Source: Trifolium pratense
Lineage: Eukaryota; Streptophyta; Magnoliopsida; Fabales; Fabaceae
Assembly: GCF_020283565.1 (NCBI RefSeq)
Contig: NC_060060.1
Location: 43,400,001 to 43,464,000 of the forward strand
Length of the DNA stretch: 64,000 nt
Reading direction: 5' to 3'
Made by a program: the position numbers and the translations under genes. The notes below the pieces were generated by a model. That model did not search any database, was not told where the DNA came from, and worked only from the letters and a program-made list of their open reading frames with translations. This document shows, piece after piece, positions 10,596 through 21,663 of this stretch (the first letter of the stretch is position 1; each line of letters starts with the position of its first letter).

Positions 10596-10900
10596 ATGAA
10601 GGCCGCAAAACCAAATGGTAATCTGATCATGAAACTGAAGAATGAATTGATTGAAATGCTTGAAGTAGTAGTTCTTCCAGAAATGTCAGGTACCCATGAG
10701 CAATGCATCTACTAAGTACGCCTCAAACTATTTCAATTGGCCCATTTCACAGTCCACGTGGCTCAATTAGTGACAACAACAATTTGCACGAAATGGAAGA
10801 ACTCAAACACAAATATCTAAAAGGATTTCTAAATAGAACAATTCTATCTGTGGATGATTTGGTTTTTAAAAGTTCAAGAGTGGGAAAATAAAATTCGAAG
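10596..10900 (+). pseudogene. DUF247 pseudogene, copy B (5' fragment)
   Basis: From an ATG at 10596 the sequence follows the first part of the DUF247 genes (KPNGNLIMKLKNELIEMLE, VVLPEMSGTHEQCIY). It meets a stop where copies A and D have KVPQ, then lacks about 40 bp encoding the IRQ-PQAYT region. It continues as TPQTISIGPFHSPRGSIS, loses frame again near 10868, and ends around 10900. About 75% of the gene is missing. Confidence 0.85.
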
Positions 10901-11735
10901 TTGGCACTTGAAGGCATAAACTAGCCGTTGCAATATCTTTACCATGATATGCTCATATTTAATTGTGAATGAAATTCCAAAAATACGCAGAATGGCTTAT
11001 ATAATTCCATGATATGCTCGCTCACATAAGGATCTTAAAAAAATATAGATTATATAATTCAATTGTTCTATAAACCAAGTCTTGAAAGCTAGATCCTTTT
11101 TTCCGCTTTTTGCATCATTGTCATTTTTAGACTTCTTTTGTCAATCATCAAAACCACAATGTTCCTGTCAAGGCTTCACGTTCTCCTCCTTTTTGATGAT
11201 GACAAACATCTCATTGTAGGATTTGTTCAATGAAGGGGTTAGGATAAAATTAATCAATAATAAAGTATATGTCCGAGATAAGCGCAGATTATTCTCCCCC
11301 TTTCTATATGCAAACATTTACAAACTACTCCCCCTGAAACATGCAAATCACACAACTCTCCCCCTCTTGGCATTATCAAAAAGCGGGAAAAAAATAATCA
11401 TGGCAAGGCAAAAGTGGAGGGAAAACAAATTAGGTTTAGGATTTGTTTGTGTATACAAGCTTATAATATAAGAGATAGAGATATAAGAATATTTAATTTG
11501 TTTCATACTGTATCTTATATTATAACTTCTCGAATTAAGTAGCTTGATAGACCTCAAACTAGAATTTAATTATTAACAAACTAGACTTTGGTAATAGACC
11601 TGAGTTGTTCAATTATTATTAAACTGGATTTATATATAATTTGATTCATATTGTATCAGTAATCAGTGTATCTTTAACTTGCTGTGACTTTGGTTCTATT
11701 TATTTTGACCAATGACCAAACTATGAAATATTTAG
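10900..11735. other. Gap between DUF247 copies B and C
   Basis: No gene is recognised. The sequence includes short runs such as CTCCCCCTTTC and CTCCCCCTCTTGGC, and a DUF247-type upstream leader close to the next copy (11560-11738). An 82-aa frame at 11223-11471 has no recognisable features and is treated as chance. Confidence 0.4.
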
Positions 11736-11738
11736 GAA

Positions 11739-12771
11739 ATGGAGGCTCAACCAAATGGTTATGTAAGTGAACTGACGAATGAATTCTCTGAAATGCTTGA
11801 AGGAGTAATTCCAGAAATCTTTGGAATCTGTGAGCAATGCATTTACAAAGTACCACAAGAAATTCGCCAAGCTTATACACCTCTAGTTATTTCCATTGGT
11901 CCTTTTCACAATCCACATGGCTCAATTAGTGAACACAACTATTTGCAGGAAATGGAAGAACTCTATTTCAAAGGATTTCTATATATATGAGGATGTTCAA
12001 ACTCAACGTGTATACAGTGCAAGTCAATTATCAGACTCCGGATTGAAATTTGAGCTAAGTGATAGCCAATGCTTACTTGACTTGGAATTTGATAAGGGTG
12101 TGTTCAAAATGCCACGCTTTCATGTGAGTGATACAACCGAGTTATACATGAGGAATATATTAGCATTTGAAGTATGTCACATTTCAGACATATATTCAGC
12201 TTACATTTACATTTCTCAGTACTTAGGTATCGTTTGGCCTGACTTTTTTCCTCTTATTTAGAGGTTATACAAACAACTTATGCAATTTTTATATATTATT
12301 ATAAGTTTGTCAATATAGTTTATGATAAAATATCTTATAAAATTATAATTTTCACTAGTGTGAACTTATAAAATAACATAAAACTTAATTTATATTGCAT
12401 AAGCTATTTGCATAAGCTCAAAAAATGTTAGGCCAAACGGACCCTTACTCATTTTAGATTTTCTTATTGATACAGAAAAGGATGTGAGCATCTTAGTTGA
12501 TAAAAAAATTATTGTCAATTGGATGGGCGATGCTAATGAAGCGGCTACAATGGTTAACAATCTTTGCAAAAATGTCTTAACGCCTCCATTCAATTCAAAG
12601 TATCAATCTTTGTGTCAGAGTTTATGAAAACCCTAGAAACAAATATAAGGCTATATTTGTACATGATTACTTCAACACTCCTTGGAAAATCGCATCAACT
12701 ATTACCGCAATATTTCTACTTTTGTTTACTTTGATCCAAGTTGTATGTTCAATTTGGTCATTATTGAAATG
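11739..12771 (+). pseudogene. DUF247 pseudogene, copy C, with internal deletion and MITE insertion
   Basis: The normal start encodes MEAQPNGYVSEL and the gene reads to about residue 80 (FKGFLYI). A deletion then removes the middle of the protein (about 150 residues relative to copy A), and the frame changes at about 11980. The C-terminal half resumes at VYSASQLSDSGLKFELSDSQ. It is interrupted at 12226-12444 by a Tourist-type MITE; deleting the MITE restores a smooth reading across SQY-LLILDFLIDTEKD. A further small deletion near 12618 shifts the frame before the membrane segment, which reads TITAIFLLLFTLIQVVCSIW and ends at about 12771. At least three independent lesions make it non-functional. 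Confidence 0.9.
12226..12444. mobile_element. Tourist-like (PIF/Harbinger) MITE, 219 bp
   Basis: The left end GGTATCGTTTGGCCTGAC and the right end AGGCCAAACGGACCC form inverted repeats of the GGGTCCGTTTGGCC type. They are flanked by the 3-bp duplication TTA (12223-12225 and 12445-12447). The DUF247 codons on each side join in frame when the element is removed. Confidence 0.85.
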
Positions 12772-12828
12772 ATAAAATATTTATGTAATAATATGTTACT
12801 TTCAATGGAATATTGAGATAGCTCTATT

Positions 12829-12964
12829 TTTATTATTTATTTTTTTTGAAATGGGAAATATATAATATATAAATATTGAAATGAAAACAGTACAAGAGAA
12901 AGTTCAGGAAAATAAAGAGTACTAGAAGTACACTCCACCGGAACATATATAACAATCTCTAAGG
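12829..12964 (-). mobile_element. Short retroposon with an 18-bp target duplication
   Basis: TATTGAGATAGCTCTATT is present at 12811-12828 and again at 12965-12982. The insert starts with a T/A-rich run ending TTTTTTTTGAAATGGG, as expected for a reversed poly(A) tail. No tRNA-type promoter boxes are obvious, so it may be a LINE end rather than a SINE. Confidence 0.6.
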
Positions 12965-13084
12965 TATTGAGATAGCTCTATTGTTCAAGTAGTTGACAAT
13001 TTCTTGTAAGAATATGTTGCTAATTTATATGAAATTATGTTTTTCATATGAAATTATGTTGCTTGTCAAATGTTACTGTTATTT

Positions 13085-13260
13085 CACAAGTTCCAATCAT
13101 TAAGGCAGTTGAGGAATTTGACTTTTAATTGTCTGATGAAGCACAATTCATTGCAGACTTCAATTCTGCATTATGGATGAAAAATCTTGTCGCGTTGCAT
13201 TAAAAACCCTGCATTATGGATCATAATGATCAAGGTCTAAAATTCAAGATGCATACTCTA
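13085..13260 (-). pseudogene. Remnant of RH39-like helicase exon 3
   Basis: The stretch from TTCCAATCATTAAGGCAGTT to CTGCATTATGGATG corresponds to 33680-33770 in the truncated helicase gene, in the same orientation, with stops and indels. It sits downstream of DUF247 copy C, as expected for a decayed array unit. Confidence 0.65.
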
Positions 13261-14575
13261 TAGGACCAATCACACAACTGGCATATGTGGCAACATCATG
13301 AGTTTTCATTAGATGTCAATGTGTGGATCTTTGTTATTGTTATATTATTCAGGCGGCGTTGATGGCGCACAACGGCGGTACAAGTGGATGAAAAAGCCTC
13401 CGTTCGAGGGGGAGCATACCCATAAAGTAATGGATGGACTCACAGTTAAGGGGGTGATGTTGGTATTTCAAGTAGGGTTGTCAATTTGCATCCGGTGGAG
13501 TGGATCCCCGTGGGGATTTTCCCGTTCGGAGCTCCGAAAACAAAGATTTTATCCCTGTGGGGATGGGGATGGAGGCAAAAGTCCCCCGCAGGAACTTCGG
13601 GGTGGGGATCGGGGACGAAGCATCCGTCCCCGCGCGAATTCGCCAAATCCGTCCATTTGTTGGATATTTACCAATTTGTTGGAAATATCTCTACGATTTG
13701 GTTTATTTATTTTTAGCCCTATAATAAAGGGATTTAGTCTAAACACATCGTAATTGGGTCATTTATGTTATAGGTATATAATTTGTGATTAACTATTGAT
13801 ATTACCTTGCTTGTGACTAATTAGTTTTTAATAAAGAAATTACAATGACATTCAAGACATTGAATTCAAGTGATTAATAATCTCAAGAATTGTTCGGAAG
13901 AACCTGATTTCTAAATAAAATAATTTTTGGTCAAAGTTTATTTAACTTTTGACTGAGCTTTAGATTATTAACTCTCTTTGTCTAAGAATCGGAGTTTAAC
14001 ACCCAAAAAAAGTATTCACGATGATAAGCAAGATTGGGACTTAAATGGTTAATGAGTCTGGACGATTCTTACTTAATGAAAATCCACAAGGTGAACAACA
14101 TTTTCCAAGTCTCTATTCTTTGAAAATTCAAAAGGTTAAAAAAAAAAAATCCACAATCATCGTGATTGTTCGTGATTTAATGAATGGTGAACAACATTTT
14201 CCAACAACTATTGTCTCTTTTGATCGAATAAATATATATAATTTACAAGTAGATTTTTGGGTGGATTTGGTACAAATATCAGACAACTTTTCCACATACG
14301 GTATATATATATATACTATTATATATAAAGGTTGTTAAGTGTGTGCATACGAATTTTTCCTTCCATCAATGGTAAAATAAAATTATTTTGTGTACCTTCG
14401 ATTCTTATATAATAAATAAACAAAAAATCCCAAAATTTTCCTAATGTTCATACAATCCATATAAATTAATTTATTTGCCTGCGGCTCAAGGAAGTTTCAT
14501 ATAAAGCAAGAATACAATTTCCTAATGTTCACACACTCCATATGGGAAGTAAGTAAGAAAAGTTTATCTCGAATA

Positions 14576-14662
<87 letters not shown>

Positions 14663-15000
14663 AGAAGTACAGCAATCCAAAATCAATATTGATAGAGATC
14701 TTCTCCAAATTAAAGCTAAACTATTGAAAAAAGATTCACACATTCGTTATTATTTCAACATTCAGGTTCCTCCTTTATATCCTACTATCATTTTTATTTG
14801 GTCTTTCAATTATTTATACGGAATATTTATTTATTTCATACTGCATATATATGTATAACTTAACTAAGTAGCATATAGACCTCATTTAATTTATTTTATT
14901 GACAAAAGAATTTGTTTAATTATTAACAAACTAGATTTTGAATATTTGATTCATACTATATATCAGAGTAGTTTATCCCATTTAAATTAGTTAGTTTATC
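13260..15000. other. Gap with a GC-rich repeat and an AT microsatellite
   Basis: 13480-13650 is unusually GC-rich, with many GGGGATGGGGATGG and CCCCGTGGGG-like words on both strands. It resembles degenerate dispersed repeats and not a gene, although long frames cross it. 14205-14340 resembles the DUF247 upstream sequence near 7600-7680 and 8220-8290. A TA microsatellite follows at about 14579-14657. A possible 5' leader for the next DUF247 gene starts near 14755. Confidence 0.5.
14579..14657. repeat. (TA)n microsatellite, about 79 bp
   Basis: An uninterrupted alternating TA run about 400 bp upstream of DUF247 copy D. Confidence 0.95.
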
Positions 15001-15055
15001 TCAAATGAATATATAAAAAAAAGACCCAATGACTAAACTATGAAATATTTAGGAA

Positions 15056-16351
15056 ATGGAGGAACAACCAAATGGTTATGTGAGTGAACTGAAGAGTGAA
15101 TTGAATGAAATGCTTGAAGTAGTTGTTCTTCCAGAAGAGTCTGAAACGCATGAGCAATGCATCTACAAAGTACCACAGATAATTCGCCAAAATAATCCAC
15201 AAGCTTATACACCTCGAATTATTGCCATCGGTCCTTTCCACAGTCCACCACGTGGCTCAGTTAGTGACAACAATTTGAACGAAATGGAAAAACTCAAACT
15301 CAAATATCTCAAAGGATTTCTAAATAGAACAAATCTATGTGCGGATGATTTGGTTTTCAAAGTTCAAGAGTGGGAAAATAAAATTCGAAATTGTTATGCA
15401 GGGCCTGTTAGCTTTGACAGCGATGATTTTTTAAAAATCATTATAGTTGACGCATGCTTCATAATTGAATATTTTCTTAGGTACGCAAGTTACCCACAGT
15501 GGAAGGAAAATGATCCTATCTTATCAACACGATGGCTAGTTAATGAAATTTATCGTGACTTAATACTCCTTGAAAACCAGCTACCTTTTTTTGTTCTTGA
15601 AGAGATATACAATTTAGCTAATATAAGTCTTGAAATTCCATTATCATTTATTGCAATTACTGTATGGTATTTTAGGCGACACAACCTACAGAGCATAATT
15701 TCAGAAGGATTGCATCCAAAACATTTCACAGATCTTCTGAGAACATTTTTACTACCATCAACTTTTGATTTTGCACAAAAAGAAATGGGACAAACAATTA
15801 AACATGTATATAGTGTGAGTGAATTATCAGAAGCAGGATTAGTCTTTGAAGTAAGTGAAAGTAAATGCTTACTTGACTTGAAATTTGATAAGGGTGTGTT
15901 TAAAATGCCGTGCTTTCAAATGACTGATTCAACAGAGAGATACATGAGGAATATAACAGCCTTTGAAGAATGTCACATATCAGATACACATTCAAGATAC
16001 ATTTCTCAGTACCTATTTTTTTTGGATTTTCTTATTAATACAGAAAAGGATGTGAGCATCTTGGTTAATAAGAAAATTATTGCCAATTGGATGGGTGACG
16101 CTAATACGGTGACTACAATGGTTAACACTCTTTGCAAAAATATCACAATACCTAAATTCAATTCACATTTTGTATCTTTATGTCATGGGTTAAATGGTTT
16201 CTATGACAACCCTAGAAACAAATATAAGGCTATATTTGTACATGAGTACTTCAACACTCCTTGGAAAAAGGTATCAACTATTACTGCAGTATTACTAGTT
16301 TTGTTTACTCTGATCCAGGCTGTATGTTCAATCTGGTCATTAGTGAAATGA
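15056..16351 (+). CDS. DUF247 (UPF0481) plant protein, copy D
   Basis: An intact 431-aa frame with all DUF247 landmarks: IYKVPQIIRQNNPQAYTP, AIGPFHSPP, LKIIIVDACFIIEYFL, DLILLENQLPFFVLEEIYN, a VYSVSELSEAGLVFEVSESK block, and the C-terminal membrane span TITAVLLVLFTLIQAVCSIW. It is more diverged from copies A and E than they are from each other, mainly in the 195-260 region and at YMRNITAFEECHISDTHSR. An acceptor-like ATTTAG directly before GAAATGG at 15051 suggests an upstream leader intron as in the other copies. Function is unknown beyond the family's predicted membrane anchoring. Confidence 0.9.
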   Translation: MEEQPNGYVSELKSELNEMLEVVVLPEESETHEQCIYKVPQIIRQNNPQAYTPRIIAIGPFHSPPRGSVSDNNLNEMEKLKLKYLKGFLNRTNLCADDLVFKVQEWENKIRNCYAGPVSFDSDDFLKIIIVDACFIIEYFLRYASYPQWKENDPILSTRWLVNEIYRDLILLENQLPFFVLEEIYNLANISLEIPLSFIAITVWYFRRHNLQSIISEGLHPKHFTDLLRTFLLPSTFDFAQKEMGQTIKHVYSVSELSEAGLVFEVSESKCLLDLKFDKGVFKMPCFQMTDSTERYMRNITAFEECHISDTHSRYISQYLFFLDFLINTEKDVSILVNKKIIANWMGDANTVTTMVNTLCKNITIPKFNSHFVSLCHGLNGFYDNPRNKYKAIFVHEYFNTPWKKVSTITAVLLVLFTLIQAVCSIWSLVK

Positions 16352-16399
16352 TACAATATAACGTAATATTATGGTAATTTCAATTGAGATATAGTGCTA

Positions 16400-17340
16400 T
16401 AGTTCTATGAGTTCGGTTTAGTGTTGTTTAGAATATGTTGTTTTTATTGTAAGGGGTTGTATTCTGATAGTGTTTTGTAAGCAACTATGCTTGGTGGTAA
16501 TTTGTTGGTTTTAAGCTTGGAATTTTCTTGTTTTGTAACGGGATGTGTTATATCCATCTCTCCATTTGTATTTTTTGTGCTTATGAGTGAGTTAATGATA
16601 AATTTGTTGATTTCAAAATAAAAGAGATAATTTTGTTGCATCAGGTAGATGGCATTTGGTTATTGCTTGTAAACACATGTTGCTAATTTATATGAAATGA
16701 TATTTTTTACATGAGCTTGAAAAAATGGGACTAACCTTCTAGCTTAATAAATGTCTTAATTCGTTCAATGGGTATGCAGTAGCGTTAAAACTCTTAGTAG
16801 AGTTCGCCACTCATTTGACACAAAGCTTGAGGGTCCTCCAATGTTTTCCTAGAGCATGGAACTGCATTGGCAGATGCCGACCCACAACGACCACGGCACA
16901 ATGACGGAATTGTGATCTGCAGGTCGGACTTCTTGGTGGAGTTATTCAGATGATTGATCCAGACTGCATTGGTGTTGCATGACATGGCACGGGGTGTCAA
17001 CAAAGGAGAAAAGGAGATGTTGTCTTTGATTTTTGTCACCCAAAAATCTACAAATATGGCAATTGCTTGTTGTTCAGGATGTTGGCAATTGCTTGTAAAA
17101 ATATGTTGCTAATTTATATGAAATAGTATTTTCTATATGGCCCTATAAATATGATCATATAACAACTTAAAAATGGGAAGGACCATTGAACTTCCCTTAA
17201 TGTGTGAGTCTGACATAAGGATCATAATACTTATTTTGACTCATCTGCATTTGTAATCTGCCATCAAAATTGCAGACCAAAATGTAACTGTTATTTATAA
17301 AGGGAATTCATGGCCTCCAATTTTTACCTACGCATCCATA
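16400..17340. other. Gap downstream of DUF247 copy D
   Basis: 16640-16740 and 17060-17300 share the DUF247 3' flank (GGCAATTGCTTGTAAAAATA, then CAACTTAAAAATGGGAA) with 10270-10330, 23280-23400 and 31980-32060. Between them, 16790-17040 is an unmatched, more GC-rich insert of about 250 bp. Its 81-aa minus-strand frame has no recognised family. Confidence 0.45.
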
Positions 17341-17540
17341 GACTTTGTCAAATGTTACTGTTATTCCACTACGAGTTCCAATCTTTAAGCCAATTGAGGA
17401 ATTTGACTTTTCATTATCTGATGAAGCACAATTCTTTGCAAACTTCAATTCTGCATTATGGATGATATATCTTTGGAGCATTCATAATGAATTCAAAAAT
17501 TCAAGATGCATATCTATAGGACCAATCAGACAAGATGATT
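17260..17540 (-). pseudogene. Helicase-like remnant: exon 5 end joined to exon 3
   Basis: 17288-17345 matches the stop-codon end of exon 5 of the truncated helicase (32210-32275) and runs directly into sequence matching its exon 3 (33680-33790). Exon 4 and the introns are gone. The 65-aa plus-strand frame here is an artefact on the wrong strand. Confidence 0.65.
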
Positions 17541-17690
17541 AAAGTGTGTACTAAGGATAGAAAGAACACAACTGGCATATGCGGCAACATCATGAGTTCT
17601 CATAAGATGTCAATGTTATATTATTTCCACACTTATAATTAAACACTTTTATGTAACACCTGATTTTATACCAGTCACATAAAATCAGTG

Positions 17691-19686
17691 TTATGGCTTA
17701 TAATCAGTGTGGATATCATCTTCTACTCTTTGCTCACAAGTTATGGCTTCTAAAATGTCACTGTTCCATGAGCCTGAAGTGTCCTTAGAGTTAAAGCCTC
17801 TCTTGAAACCAAATTCTAAGTTGTCATCAGTTAAGTAGTCATTCCATTTGGAAGCTGAACTGTTAATTGTTTGTTTGCATTTCTGAGTCCTTTGATTAGC
17901 TGTTGTCACTTTATCATTTCTCTCTGAATTGCTTTCAGTCAATGATGTAATTCTTTGTTGATCTTTCACTGGTTCCCCTACAGCTGTTTGAATCATGATA
18001 CTGTTAATGCAAATCAACCAATTTATAAAATAAAGTCTTATCACTCAGTATATTTTCCGCTCATACATTTACTGCAAGGCTATATGTAGTTTTTTAAAGA
18101 AAAAACTCGGATGCGAATATATATTTCCTGCACTGTGAGTCAACCCAGAGACCTGACCCAGTCATCAATGCACAAACACATATTCTCTATAAGAAAATCA
18201 CTGGAGCATAAACTTTGTGCCATTCGGCTACCCTACCGTTCAGTCAAAAGTTATTATTGTATCAGTATGTATTGTTTTTCAGTTGCAAATAATAGCCTAA
18301 ACATTGAAATCTGATATCATTAAAAGCATATGGTTATTTGACTTCTGTTTTCCCCTGAAGCTCAACTCGATAAAATTGCATACAAATTAACAATGTAATG
18401 GTTCTAGTCTCATTTTGCCTCTCTCTTCAACTAACTACAATTGATAAGATCTGTTTTTTATATTCTCAGCAAACATCGTAAAAACAAATCGAATCATTTC
18501 AATTATAGATTACCACCACACCTGCGCACACAAGCAATGAAGGAATATTCACCTTGAGAGTTACGGAACAGTGGGCTTTTAAAATGCCTGGCACTTCTTG
18601 AAGTTGAATTATCCACCAACTTGCGCTTCTTAAACATGTCCTGCGGCAACTCAGTTACTATCAACGGCTCAAAATCGTCATCTGTTCAATTCAATCCGCC
18701 CAAAATACATCAAAACAAGCACTACTGATCAAAACAAAATCAACCAACTGTGAAAATGAACTACTTCTGCTATATGCTTCTACATAATTATAGTGTCTAC
18801 CCTTTCATACAATGATTATAATTATCCCAAATTAATAAATTAAAGTCTATGACCATTCCATTTATTTTGTAAATAGTCCATTTGTACACCGAAATTTAAC
18901 CCTGGCTATGCCATACACTATATGTTCTGCACAATAATTGGTCAAGTCAAGGAATATCAGTCACTTCGTTTCACAAATCAGAAGGGTTTGATGAAATCGG
19001 ATCATTCACATTCGAACATCAACAAATCAATTTCCAAACACAAACTTAAAATGCAAGTCTTCTAATCTTTGCCCAACAGCTTCGACTTACTGTATAATGT
19101 ATTGAGCTTAGAAAACCATGGTCCTATATGGTTCTACAATTCTATAGTATACTTTAAAATTGATCCTAAAATTAAGCCTCGTGTTCTTATTCAGCTCACA
19201 TGACATGATAATTAATAACCAATCTATCTTCATTTGTCAAGAACAATGACACAACGCCGATGCACATCATTTATTCCAATTTTCACAAATTATTATCGAT
19301 GTCTACACGTTGTGTATGTCGTTTCATGTGTCTGCTATGTTGCACTGACACTACAAATTGAAGGTGTTTAGATGTCGGACTCCAACACGTGTCAGTGTCC
19401 GACAATGACACATGGCTATATTCAATCACCGCAATTTTCACAAATTATTACCGATGCCTACATGTCGGTGTTAGTGTCATGTCAGAGGTATCTATGTATG
19501 TGTCGGTGCTTCATAATTGTACACTTCAATTCAATGTTTACCTTAGTTTACTTATCAAACACTAAAATCCTATAGCAATATATTAAATAATTGAAATTAA
19601 AAATAAAATAAATGATAACCATGATGCTCTTGTTCAGCTCTCTCGGTGGGGCGACAATCGTCATTGTCGAGATACACAGTCTTCCG
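17691..19686 (-). pseudogene. MRNIP-like gene, decayed copy A
   Basis: On the minus strand, exon 4 (17983-17691) and exon 3 (18681-18553) are well preserved and open, with the same splice sites as the intact copy at 28333. Only the last part of exon 2 remains (about 19686-19619, encoding VYLDNDDCR and ERAEQEHH). Exon 1 and the cysteine-containing N-terminal part are missing. A possible unrelated start, MVKFYAINE followed by a GT, lies upstream at about 20096-20122, but I cannot connect it. Without the N-terminal domain this copy should not make a normal protein. Confidence 0.75.
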
Positions 19687-19689
19687 CTA

Positions 19690-21100
19690 ACCGATGACCT
19701 ATTTAACTGAACCAATCACATAAGACAAAAACTAGACAAAATGGCTGATTAGTAAAGAAATTAGAAGCATCAAAACTCAATTGACTTATGAACTTAAAAA
19801 TCACAATTTATTCAAATTGAAACTAAAATAAAAATTAAACTAATAAAAATAAACTAAAACTTAATTAAAAAGACTCTAAAAACTACATTTGACGAGAGAT
19901 CATCACAACTCTCAAAGCAACATAACATAGACCAAAATAACCACATGGCAAGTACAAAAAAATCACAACAACAACAGAGAAATTTCTAATACTTAACCGA
20001 AAAAAAAATCACTAAATGGTATAATCATTTTCCACAACTCCTGCAAATATTTTCTATTCATTTCCAAACATTCATATCCAGAGATAAAAATTTACCTCAT
20101 TGATAGCATAGAACTTGACCATTGCTCTTCTTCACCTTCTTCAGCTTCCTCAAAAAATACCTAGTCAAAATCAATAAACCCAAAATTAAAAACAAAAACA
20201 TTCAACTTCAACTTCAGAAATCTAAAAAATTAATACATCAATCAGAATCCATATACACTGCAGATCTAACTAAAAGAAACCATAAACCTAAAAATGAAAA
20301 AAAAATTACAATCATCAAAAAATATACAAAAAATAGATGAAAATAAGTGAAAAACAAAACAAATAAGTAATTATATTTTAATAAAATAATATAATATTGC
20401 AAACTTTTATGTGAGTATTTAAATATAATAAGTTTTTTTTTTATAGATAGACGAAATGACGTCCAACCTAGCAATTTTGACATTTATGTAAGTTGGGTTA
20501 AAATTTGTGGACATTTAAATATAATAAATTATTTTAATAAATAATATATTCATAAATATTGTAAAAAAAAACGATACACAATATAACAAGGATTTTGTAA
20601 AAATAAAATAAAACAATAGGAGATAAAATATACAATCACTTTGTATATTTTTTATATAAACAATCACCTTATATTTCAATCATATATAATAGTTAATCTC
20701 ACATGACATGCATTATTCAAAGATTCATATTTAATACGTGAAAAAATTGAGAGAAATATTATATCTTTACAAGATATATCGATGGACATGTAGTAGTTGT
20801 GTTATTCGTTATTGAAATGTATACTATAGTTATATTTAACCAATGAGAATAAGAAAAAATCAATTAAGTGTGAATTATCTAATATTTAGGGTTGTTTGAT
20901 TCCCTAGTCCAAAAACAGTTTAAAAAACTTGATTGGTAGTCCAATTTTGCAAGTGTTTTCAATTATATTTTTTTGTGTATCAGTTTTTAAAAATAAAAAG
21001 ATAAAACAGGTTCAAGCAGTTTTGGTTTTCCCTTTTAAAAATCAAAATTGTTTCAAACAGACCCTTAAAACTTAAAAAAAAAAAAAAAAAAAAAGCCCCT
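19690..21100. other. AT-rich gap between MRNIP copy A and DUF247 copy E
   Basis: Very AT-rich sequence with poly(A) runs (for example 21069-21092) and low-complexity frames of lysine, asparagine and phenylalanine. Apart from the short MVKFYAINE exon-like start at 20096-20122 on the minus strand, I see no gene. Confidence 0.5.
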
Positions 21101-21256
21101 TAAAATTTATTTTTAATTTAAAATTAATAATATATATTTTGTCTATTTGTGATTTTTATATAATAAACATAAAATATCTCCAATTGCTTCATATATATAT
21201 ATATAATAGCAGAAGCAACATCAAATAGTCAACTATACCGAAGTTTCATCGATGTA

Positions 21257-21420
21257 TTGTTGCATGAAAGGCTTTGCATAAACATTAAATATCTCCAATT
21301 GCTTCATATGCATATGCATGAAAGGCTTTGCATAAACATAAAATATCTCCAATTGCAAGTAACATCAAATAGTCAACTACTGAAGTTTCATAGATGGTAC
21401 ATATGCATGAATGGCTTTGC
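21257..21420. repeat. Short tandem-like repeats upstream of DUF247 copy E
   Basis: GCATGAAAGGCTTTGCATAA followed by ACATNAAATATCTCCAATTGC appears twice (about 21261-21302 and 21315-21356), and a third ATGCATGAATGGCTTTGCAT at about 21402. This is a local duplication in the upstream region of the gene. Confidence 0.75.
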
Positions 21421-21663
21421 ATTGCATTACTTAAAAATGTATATATAAAGCAACAATGAGACCCATCCAAAAGCAATATTGAGAGTGGACTTTAGATCTG
21501 AACCAAGTTAACCAAAACTACTGAAAAAGATTCATACTTCATTATTTACACAATCAGGTTCCTCTTTCTCCTTTTTATTATACTGTCATTTTTATTTTGT
21601 CTTTCAATTCTTTATAAGAATATTTGTTTCATACTTTATATCAGAGACTTTTATTCCATTTAA

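Noticed and set aside
13313..13753. A 146-codon plus-strand open frame
   Set aside because: It runs through the GC-rich repeat, where five frames are open at once, and its residue content reflects GGGGAT and CCCCGT repeats. No family is recognisable.
16794..17039. An 81-codon minus-strand frame in the unmatched insert
   Set aside because: No recognisable motif, no start context or neighbours to support it. It is treated as part of an unknown inserted sequence.
20122..20340. A lysine/asparagine-rich 72-codon frame
   Set aside because: AT-rich low-complexity sequence with no domain and no splice or promoter support.
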